Assembly (NCBI GenBank): GCA_035628995.1 | Contig: DASPIR010000015.1 | Location: 1 to 33,615, forward strand | Direction of reading: 5' to 3' | Source of the DNA: Clostridia bacterium | GTDB taxonomy: Bacteria > Bacillota > Clostridia > Lutisporales > Lutisporaceae | DNA: 33,615 bases | Shown: positions 1 to 10,000 of the stretch, one piece after another | Position numbering within the stretch: the first letter of the stretch is position 1 | Layout of the letters: each line of letters begins with the position of its first letter | Position numbers and translations under genes: made by a program | Notes under the pieces: model-generated | Databases searched by the model: none | What the model saw: the letters and a program-made list of their open reading frames with translations, nothing else | Told to the model about the DNA's origin: nothing

Positions 1-3000
1 TATCAGATGGAACATCAATGGGAATACTGGTGGACGAGTTTGTGAAGCTGTATGAAGGGCAGGAACTGTCACCACTCAGGCTGCAGTACAAAGATTATGC
101 AGCATGGCAGAATAGTATGTTAAACAGCGCGGCAATGAAGATGCAGGAAGAACACTGGTTGAAAGCCTTTGAAGGAGAGATATCGGTACTAAGCCTGCCG
201 ACGGATTATTCGAGACCAGTGGTACAAAGCTTTGAAGGAGACAGTGTATACTTTGAATTAAATAACGAGATAACAGAGGGACTAAGAAAAATAGCAAAAG
301 ATATCGGAACAACAATGTATATGGTGCTATTGGCTGGCTTTAATATACTATTGTCAAAATACAGCGGACAAGAAGACATAATAGTAGGAAGTCCGATAGC
401 GGGAAGACCCCATGCAGATCTGGAGAACATCATTGGAATGTTTGTAAACACACTGGCAATGAGGAACTATCCTGAAGGAAATAAGACATTCAGAGAGTTT
501 TTAGAAGAAGTAAAGGTAAAATGTCTTAAGGCATATGAAAACCAGAGTTACCAGTTTGAAGAGCTGGTAGAGAAACTGGACATAGGTCGAGATATGAGCA
601 GAAATCCATTGTTTAGTGTGATGTTTGTATTACAGAACACAGAGATGGAAGCATTGAACATAGAAGGGTTGAGGTTTAGAAGCCATGAGAGCGGACATAG
701 GATATCCAAGTTTGATATAACTCTAAATGCAATGGAAGCAGGAGAAAAGTTAGGACTAAATATAGAATACTGCACAAAGCTATTCAGGAAAGAAACAATA
801 GAGGGGTTAACTAAACACCTGACAAACATACTTGCAAACATAACAAAGACTATAGAAGTAAAGATATCTGAAATAGGTATGATGAGCGAAGAAGAGAAAC
901 ATAAGCTGCTGGTTGAGTTCAACAATACAAATGCAAAATATCCGAAAGATAAGACAATACATGAACTGTTTGAGGAGCAAGTGAAAAAGTCACCTGATAA
1001 TATAGCGGTAGTGTATGAGGACAAGCAGCTGACATATCAGGAACTGAATGAGAAAGCAAACCAGTTAGCACAGGTCTTAAGACATAAGGGAGTGGGGCCG
1101 GATAGAATAATAGGCATAATGGTCGAGCGCTCAATGGCGATGATAGTAGGGATAATGGGAATATTGAAGGCGGGGGGAGCATACCTGCCGATAGATCCTG
1201 AATACCCGAAGGACAGGATAGAATATATGCTGGAGGATAGCAGAGCAGGCATACTATTGACACAGAAGCACTTAAAGGACAACGTTTTCTTTAGGGGAGA
1301 AATTTTAGAGCTTGATGACGAGAATGTCTATAAAGATGGGATAGGTAATATTGAGGGAATTAGCAGTTCTGATGATCTGGCATATGTTATGTATACATCA
1401 GGGTCAACAGGTAAGCCTAAGGGAGTGATGATTGAGCATAAAAGTGTATTAAGATTGGTGAAAAATGCAAATTACATAGAACTCAATGAAAATGACAAGA
1501 TACTCCAGACGGGAGCTATAGTATTTGATGCAATGACATTTGAAGTATGGGGAGCATTGTTAAATTGTGCAAGCCTCTATTTAATATCAAAAGATAAAAT
1601 ATTAGATGCTGATAAGCTAAAACACGAAATTGAAAGAAACAAAATAACCACCATATGGTTAACTGCACCTTTGTTCAACCAAATAATAGACCAGAACCAG
1701 AAAGTGTTTGATGAATGCAGGAACTTACTTGTAGGCGGAGATGTTTTATCACCCAAGCATGTAAATATATTAAGAAAAAACAATAGCAAAATCAGAATTA
1801 TCAATGGTTACGGACCGACTGAAAACACAACCTTTACTACTTGCTTTACAATAGAGAAGACCTATGACAGCAACATACCCATAGGCAAGCCGATATCAAA
1901 TACACAGATATACATAGTGGATATAAGCAACAAGCTTCAACCAATTGGAATAGCCGGAGAACTATGCATATCGGGAGACGGACTGGCGAGAGGATACTTG
2001 AATAAACCAGAACTAACTGAAGAAAAATTTGTACCGAACCCCTTCGAACTGGGAACAAGAATGTATAGAACAGGGGACTTGGCAAGATGGCTGCCTGACG
2101 GAAATATAGAATTTTTAGGCAGAATAGATCACCAGGTAAAGATTAGAGGGCATAGGATAGAACTTGAGGAAATAGAAAATCAGTTATTAGGCCATGGAAA
2201 TATCAAGGAAGCCGTTATCGTCGCAAAAGAAGACACGGGTAACAACAAGTTTCTATGCGCATATATTGTTGGCGATAGAGCGTTAACTACAACAGAGCTA
2301 AGAGACTACCTGGGCAAAGAATTACCGGATTATATGCTTCCCTCGTATTTTATACAGCTGGATAAAATGCCGCTGACGCCCAATGGAAAGTTGGACAGAA
2401 GGAGCCTTCCGGAACCGGATGGCAAAATAGCAACAGGTGTAAAATATGAAGCACCGAGCAATGTTATAGAAGAGAAATTGGCAGTCATATGGCAAGAGGT
2501 ACTTGGCATTGAAAAGGTAGGCATATACGACAGCTTTTTTGACCTTGGAGGACATTCGTTAAAAGCCGTAAAGCTTGCCAATCTGATTAAACATCGGTTG
2601 TCTGTGGATATAAGTCTGCGGGATATTTTTGAGTGTACTAACATTGCGGAACTTAGCAATCATATCAGAGCCCATGAAGCAATAGATTATGCAGCCATTG
2701 GCAAAGAAGCGGAGCAGGATTATTATGCACTTTCCTATAATCAGAAGAGGCTATTGATACTAAACCAGCTTCATCCGGAGGGCACAGAATATAATATATA
2801 CGGACATATACGAATGAATGGGGATATTAATGCCGATCATGTGCAGAAAACCTTTGATTTCCTGATAAACAGGCATGAAAGCCTGAGAACCTGCATCAGG
2901 GAAATACATGGCAGTTATGTGCAAAAGATTGAAAAGGAAATTGAGTTTGAAATTGAGTTAAAAGATATAAGCCAGCTGAATGAAAGTGAAAAAGCAATAG

Positions 3001-4019
3001 TGCTGGATAACATATTTAAAGAAAAAAATGCCTATATATTTGACTTGTCACAAGCACCGCTTATACTGTGTGAATTAGTAAAGCTGTGTGAGAGTAAATA
3101 TGAATTGGTATATTCTATGCACCACATCATATCCGACGGATGGTCCCTGGAAATGTTAAACAGAGAGTTCGAAATTGTTTATGACGCCTATAAAAACAAC
3201 AGGGAGCCATATCTGGAATCACTAAGTATACAATACAAAGACTTTGCAGCGTGGCAAAACAAACAGATAGAGGACTCAGACCAAATGAAGCAAGCAAAGG
3301 AATACTGGGAAAAACAATTGCGAGGAAATATCTACCCGCTGAACCTGCCTATGAAAAATAGCAAAAAGCAGGCAGCAGTCAAAAAAGGTGCTTCCTATAG
3401 AACTGTTATAGATGCAGATATTAAAGAAAAGCTAAAGAAAATTGCTGAAAAGCAAAAATCAAGCTTGTTTTCATTAATGCTTTCAGGGTTCTATGTTTAT
3501 TTTGCAGAATTAACCCGACAAGAAGATATGGTTTTTGGAATTGCAGGCTCCGGAAGAGGTGACGCTGAACTTGAAAAGATTTTCGGCTACTTTGTCAATA
3601 CGGTGGTGCTGCGGAACCAGGTAAGCAAGGAAGAACATTATTTGGATTTTCTAAGCAGAATAAGCGATAGTGTTCTAAAGGCGCTGCAGTACCAAGACTA
3701 TCCTCTTGAGTTGATCATAGAAGAGATAGGAATAAAATATCCAGTAATCAATGTATTTATTAATATGTTAAATATGTTTGAACACCGTGGACAACGGTTG
3801 GAAGACAAGCAGTCCCGCCATTTAAAGGATGTACAGCATGTAAAATTTGATTTGGAGTTTTATCTGATAGAATATGCAGATGGCATAGAAATCGTATGTA
3901 CTTATGCAGAGGAGTTCTTTGATCCTGGGGTCATTCAACATATGCTTAGCGAATATGCCGGATTACTATCCAAGATTTCCGAAGATGCTACAAGGAAAGT
4001 AGCAGATTACTTCGATTAA
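1..4019 (+). CDS. NRPS, 5'-partial: (C)-A(Val)-T-C
   Basis: Nonribosomal peptide synthetase, open at the window edge: the reading frame already runs at base 3 and encodes the end of a condensation (C) HHxxxDG motif (SDGTS), so the gene starts upstream. Numbering from the Met at base 18, domains are: rest of a C domain (to ~290); adenylation domain (~310-800) with core YTSGSTGKPKG at 459 and NGKLD near 791; carrier domain with LGGHS, pantetheine Ser847; and a final C domain (~895-1333) with an intact HHIISDG at 1035-1041. The specificity residues read by eye are DAFWLGGTFK, one conservative change from the valine code DAFWIGGTFK as I recall it. No epimerase domain is seen. The protein ends on a C domain and the next gene begins with an A domain, so the two together form one split module. 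The 55-bp gap to the next gene has no terminator, consistent with an operon. Confidence 0.95.
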   Translation, partial: SDGTSMGILVDEFVKLYEGQELSPLRLQYKDYAAWQNSMLNSAAMKMQEEHWLKAFEGEISVLSLPTDYSRPVVQSFEGDSVYFELNNEITEGLRKIAKDIGTTMYMVLLAGFNILLSKYSGQEDIIVGSPIAGRPHADLENIIGMFVNTLAMRNYPEGNKTFREFLEEVKVKCLKAYENQSYQFEELVEKLDIGRDMSRNPLFSVMFVLQNTEMEALNIEGLRFRSHESGHRISKFDITLNAMEAGEKLGLNIEYCTKLFRKETIEGLTKHLTNILANITKTIEVKISEIGMMSEEEKHKLLVEFNNTNAKYPKDKTIHELFEEQVKKSPDNIAVVYEDKQLTYQELNEKANQLAQVLRHKGVGPDRIIGIMVERSMAMIVGIMGILKAGGAYLPIDPEYPKDRIEYMLEDSRAGILLTQKHLKDNVFFRGEILELDDENVYKDGIGNIEGISSSDDLAYVMYTSGSTGKPKGVMIEHKSVLRLVKNANYIELNENDKILQTGAIVFDAMTFEVWGALLNCASLYLISKDKILDADKLKHEIERNKITTIWLTAPLFNQIIDQNQKVFDECRNLLVGGDVLSPKHVNILRKNNSKIRIINGYGPTENTTFTTCFTIEKTYDSNIPIGKPISNTQIYIVDISNKLQPIGIAGELCISGDGLARGYLNKPELTEEKFVPNPFELGTRMYRTGDLARWLPDGNIEFLGRIDHQVKIRGHRIELEEIENQLLGHGNIKEAVIVAKEDTGNNKFLCAYIVGDRALTTTELRDYLGKELPDYMLPSYFIQLDKMPLTPNGKLDRRSLPEPDGKIATGVKYEAPSNVIEEKLAVIWQEVLGIEKVGIYDSFFDLGGHSLKAVKLANLIKHRLSVDISLRDIFECTNIAELSNHIRAHEAIDYAAIGKEAEQDYYALSYNQKRLLILNQLHPEGTEYNIYGHIRMNGDINADHVQKTFDFLINRHESLRTCIREIHGSYVQKIEKEIEFEIELKDISQLNESEKAIVLDNIFKEKNAYIFDLSQAPLILCELVKLCESKYELVYSMHHIISDGWSLEMLNREFEIVYDAYKNNREPYLESLSIQYKDFAAWQNKQIEDSDQMKQAKEYWEKQLRGNIYPLNLPMKNSKKQAAVKKGASYRTVIDADIKEKLKKIAEKQKSSLFSLMLSGFYVYFAELTRQEDMVFGIAGSGRGDAELEKIFGYFVNTVVLRNQVSKEEHYLDFLSRISDSVLKALQYQDYPLELIIEEIGIKYPVINVFINMLNMFEHRGQRLEDKQSRHLKDVQHVKFDLEFYLIEYADGIEIVCTYAEEFFDPGVIQHMLSEYAGLLSKISEDATRKVADYFD

Positions 4020-4074
4020 AATAAGAAATCCATAAGAATTTTGCTCCTATATTATAGAAAGGTGGGGTATAACC

Positions 4075-7000
4075 ATGTTAATAAAAGCATTTAATGAAAG
4101 GGTAAAGAAAAGCGGAAATAAAATTGCAGTAAAAACAAATGACGGTTTTTTAACCTTTAATGAATTGGATATACGGGTACAAAAGCTTGCAAAGCAAATA
4201 AAGGCAGAAATCAGAGACCTACGCCATATCAGCAAAGCCCCTGTTATAGCTTTGCTGTTTGAACATGGGACGGATATGATCGTCAGCTCCTTGGGAGCAT
4301 TAAAAGCAAGAAGCATTTATGTCCCTTTTGATCCGTCTTACCCGGAAAGCAGACTGCTTTATATGTTGATGGATTCCGAAGCAAGCCTGATTGTAACCAA
4401 TGAAAAAAACTATGCGTTGGCGGTTAGATTGGTTTCTCAAGCAGACAACAGGCTGAATATACTCAATATCAGTAACAGTAATTTGACGGAACCAGAAATA
4501 GATGTACCAGAGGAAGAGCACGATGGTGCCGCCTACATTTTGTACACCTCCGGTTCAACAGGTAAACCTAAGGGAGTAGTACAGACCCAGAGCAATATTT
4601 TACATTTTGCAAAAAGCTATATCAACACCTTGGGGCTAACTGAGGCAGACCGACTGACGCTGTTTTCGGTATTCAGCCATGATGCTGCCATCATTGATAT
4701 ATATAGCGGAGTATTAAGCGGCGCAAGCCTATATCCATATAACATGAAGGAACAAGACAATATAAGCAGGCTTCCGGAATGGCTGCTCCGAGAGGGTATC
4801 ACCATATGGCATTCCGTACCTACGTTATACCGCTATTTTTTGAACACCCTGTTGGGAACGGAAGTATTCCCAAAGCTCAGGTTTGCTGTATTGGGCGGAG
4901 AAAATGTTTTAGAGCATGATGTGATAAAGCATCGCGATTTGCTTAGAAATGTTACCTTGATGAATCTTTACGGACAATCTGAATCCTCATATAATTCATC
5001 ACAGCTTATCAGACGGTCGGATGAGTTTGCAGGCATAAACATTGGAGAAGCAGTGCCGGAAACCCAAGTCATTGTGTTGAACGAAAAAGATAAAAAAGTA
5101 CCTGTATTAAGGTTGGGAGAAATCGTTATTGCCAGTAATCACCTAGCACTTGGCTATTGGAAGCAGGAAGAAAAGACAAAGGCGGTTTTTGTCAATCACC
5201 CGGAGTTTGGACGGATATATAGGACAGGAGATTTGGGGTGGGTAAACCTAAATGGGGACATTGAATACCGGGGAAGAAAAGACTTTCAAATGAAAATCAG
5301 AGGCTATCGTATAGAGCCGGAGGAAATAGAAAATTGCTTGCTAAAATATGAGATGCTGAGGGAAGCTGCTGTAATTGGTAAGTCTAATGGAGATAGTGAG
5401 CTATCGCTGTATGCGTATGTGACAGCGGATAAAACCGTGGAGGGGGTAGAACTAAGGACATTTCTGGCAAAAGAATTGCCTGAATATATGATACCCGCTC
5501 ATTTTATTCAATTGGAGAAAATGCCCCTAACGCCCACCAATAAAATAGACAGGCTGGCCCTTCAGGAAATGGAGAGCATTACTGCGCAGACCACAGAGTA
5601 TGAAGCAGCAAGAAATGAGATGGAAGAGACTCTGGTGAGTATATGGCAGGAAGTATTGAAATTAGATAGGATCGGTATAAATGACAATTTCTTTGATCTT
5701 GGAGGACATTCGCTAAAGGCAACAACGCTGGTATCTCAAGTACATAAGGCGTTCAATGTAGAATTGCCTTTGAGGGAAGTATTCAAGGCACCGACTATTA
5801 AGGGATTATCCGAATATATCAAGAGCTTGGAAGAGCACAAGTATACATTCATAGAACCAGTAGATGAGAGTGCTTATTACGAACTTTCATCAGCACAGAA
5901 ACGTTTGTACACCTTGCAGCAGCTTGAACCGGAGGGCATAGGCTACAATATGCCAAAGGTGCTGTTGATAGAAGGCAAGCTCGATATAAAGAAACTGGAG
6001 GAGGCCTTTAAGCGGCTGATACAGCGGCATGAAACATTCCGCACAGGCTTTGAACTTGTAGGGGAAGAAATTCTGCAGAAGGTATACAACGAAGTCACTT
6101 TTGAAGTAGAATACTTGGATAATATGTTATCCAAAGAAGATGCGGAAGAAATTGTAAAGGGTTTTATAAGACCTTTTGACCTCAGTAAAGTACCGCTTCT
6201 GAGAGTGAAGCTCGCTAAAATACAGCCGCAACAGGACATGCTGAGATATATTTTGATGTATGACATGCACCACATTATATCGGATGGAACCTCCACGGGC
6301 ATATTGGCGGAAGAGTTTATGAAGCTATATGAAGGAAAGGAACTGCCCGAGCTGAGGATACAATACAAGGACTATGCAGCTTGGCAGAATAAGCTGGTGA
6401 AGGCAGAAATAATGCAGCAGCAGGAAAACTACTGGCTGAAAACCTTTGAAGGAGAACTGCCGGTGCTGAACTTGCCAACAGACTATCCCAGACCGGCTAT
6501 ACAGAGTCTTGAAGGTGCGGAATATGTATTTTCGATAAAAGGCAGTTTGTACAGCCGGTTAAAGGAACTGGCTAAGCAAAGCAGTACAACTCTGTTTATG
6601 GTGCTGCTGGGACTGTTCAGTGTTGAATTATCCAAATACAGCGGGCAGGAGGATATGGTTATAGGAACTGTGACAGCAGGAAGAACAGATTCTGACTTGC
6701 AAAGCCTCATTGGCTTATTCCTAAATAACATAGCCTTCAGATGTATGCCCGGAAAGAAAAAGACCTTTATAGAGTACTTAAATGAACTCAAGTCAGAAGT
6801 CTTAAATGCATATGAAAACCAAAACTATCCCATTGAAGAGCTTATTAGAAGATTAGATATAAGAAAAGATATAAGTAGAAACGCTTTGTTTGATGTGATG
6901 ATTATATTGCAAAATTTTGATCAGAACGGCATAGAAATAGCAGCAAGCAGTTTGAATATGAGTCCATACCCCATGGCACAGAACACCTCGGATTATGATA

Positions 7001-10000
7001 TGAGCTTGTATGTATATGAAACCTCGGAAGAATTAAGGCTCAAACTGCAGTATAGCACAAAACTATTTAAGGCTGAAACAATAAGGGATTTTGCGAAACA
7101 CTTCATCAATTTAAGTAATGAGCTTCTTCAAGAACCGGAGAAACAACTTGGTCAAGTAGAAATGACAGATGAAGAAGAAAGACATAAGCTGCTGCGCGAA
7201 TTTAACGGTGTTGGTGCAGATTATCCGGGAGACAAGACGATACAGGAGCTTTTTGAAGCGCAAGTGGAAAGAACACCAGATAATATAGCTGCTGTCTATA
7301 ACGGGAAGTCTTCAGAGGGTAAAGTGCTGACCTATACGGAGCTGAATGAGCGTGCCAATCAGTTAGCGAGGCGGTTAAGGAGTAAAGGGGTAAGAGCAGA
7401 TCAGATAGTAGGTATTATGGCAGAACGGTCTCTGGAGATGCTCATTGGTATCATGGGGATACTAAAGGCAGGTGGTGCCTATCTGCCCATAGACCCTGTA
7501 TACCCGGAAGAAAGAATAAACTTTATGATGGAGGACAGCGGTACCGATTTGTTATTAACCCAGAAGCATCTCAAAGGGAAAGTCAGGTTCCAGGGTGAAA
7601 TCATAAATTTGGAAGATCCGGATTTATATGAAGGAGACAGCAGCAACCTTAACGTGGGATACAACCTCAATGACCTGATATATGTCATCTACACATCAGG
7701 AACCACAGGTAAGCCCAAAGGCATATTAACGGAACATAGAAATGTCATAGCCTATGTAAATACATTCAATGAAATGTTTTCGATTGAGGAAAAAGATGCG
7801 ACACTACAGCAGGCATCTATGACCTTTGATGGCTTTGTAGAAGAGGTATATACCATTCTGATAAAGGGTGGGAAAGTGATCATACCTGAAAATGAAGAAG
7901 TAAAGGATGCAAAGGCCTTAAGAGAATTAATCGTAAAGAATAAAGTAACCATACTAAGTTGTTCACCGTTGATTATGAGTGAATTCAACAAGCTGAAGCC
8001 CATGAACTCGGTACATACCTTCCTGAGCAGCAGCGATGTACTAAAAAAGGAATATACTAATAACATCATACAATATGCCAAAATATTTAATATGTATGGT
8101 CCTTCCGAAGCCACAGTGTGTGCAACCTGTTACAGCTATTCCGGCGCTGAAACGGGCAGTATACCCATAGGAAGACCCCTAAAGCATACCCGTATATATA
8201 TATTGGACAATAACAACAATGCACAGGCGGTAGGAATAGCAGGGGAAATATGTATAGCTGGGGAGGGAGTGGCCAGAGGCTACCTTAACAGGCCTGAACT
8301 GACAGCAGAGAAATTTGTGGAAAACCTCTTTGAGCTCGGAACGAGGATGTACAGGACAGGAGACCTTGCAAAATGGCTGCCTGATGGCAATATCGAATTT
8401 TTAGGAAGAATGGACCACCAAATAAAGATAAGGGGTTACCGTATCGAGCTGGGAGAAATAGAGAACAGGCTGTTAAGTCACGAGGAGATAAAAGAAGCGG
8501 TAGTAATCGCAAAGGACGAGGAAGGTGGAAGCAAGTACCTATGTGCATACCTGGCAGGAGATAGGAGAATGGCCATATCGGAGCTAAGGGAATACATGGG
8601 TAAGGAACTGCCGGACTATATGATCCCATCCTACTTTGTGCAGTTGGATAAGATGCCTATGAATTCCAATGGAAAGGTAGACCGGAAGGCACTACCTGAG
8701 CCGGGCGGAAACATTCATACTGGAGCAGAGTATGAAGCTGCAAGGAATGAAGTAGAAGAAAAACTGGTAGAACTATGGAAAGATGTCTTGAAGGCAGACC
8801 AGATAGGGATAAACGATAACTTCTTCGACTTGGGTGGACACTCCCTGAAAGCAACAAGTCTGGTGGCCAGAATGCACAAGGAACTCAATGTGGAAGTACC
8901 CTTAAGAGAGATGTTTAAGACACCCACAATCAAAGGACTATCAGAATATATCAAGGGTCTGAAAGAAAACATATATGCATCCATAGAACCAGTGGATGAG
9001 TCAGAATATTATGAACTGACATCGGGGCAAAAGAGGTTGTATACCTTACAGCAGTTTGAGATGGAAGGAATCGGGTATAATATGCCCGGCTCGCTGATAA
9101 TAGAAGGCAAGCTGGATGTATTGCGGTTAAAAGAAGCCTTTAACCAACTAGTACAGCGGCATGAAGCACTAAGAACAAGTTTTATGATGGATGGGGAGAA
9201 TATACTGCAGAAGGTGCACAAGGAAGTCCCGTTTGAAATAGAATATTTTGATAAAGTGTCATCGGAAAAAGAAGTGAAAGTGGCGTTGAAGAGATTCGTG
9301 AGGACATTCGATTTAAGCAAAGCGCCGCTTTTGAGGGTGGGGCTTATAGCCTTGTCCTTTGGTTCAATAGTGCAGAAAGAAAGACACTTGCTGATGTATG
9401 ACATGCATCATATCATATCCGATGGAACCTCTATGGGGATACTGGTGGAAGAATTTGTGGAGCTGTATGAAGGGAAAGAACTGCCCAAGTTGAGGGTACA
9501 ATACAAAGACTATGCCGCATGGCAAAATAAACTGCTGAGTTCAGAGGAAATGAAGCAGCAGGAAGCATACTGGTTGAAGGAATTTGACGGGGAGATACCA
9601 GTACTGAATCTGCCGACGGACTATCCAAGACCAGTGATAAAAAGCTTTGAAGGAAACCGTATATACTTTGAACTGGATGAAAAAATAACGGAAGCGTTAA
9701 GAAAGGCAGTAAAAGAAACAGGTACTACCATGTATATGCTGCTGCTGGCTTCTGTTAATGTTCTATTCTCAAAATACAGTGGACAAGAAGACATTATAAT
9801 AGGGAGTGCGATAGCCGGAAGGCCGCATGCAGATTTAGAAAATATCATTGGAATGTTTGTCAATACGCTTGCGATGAGGAACTATCCGGAAGGAACAAAA
9901 ACCTTCAGGGCATTCTTGGAAGAAGTAAAAAGAAATGCTTTAAGAGCCTATGAAAATCAGGACTATCAATTTGATACACTGATAGAGAAGTTGAATGTCA

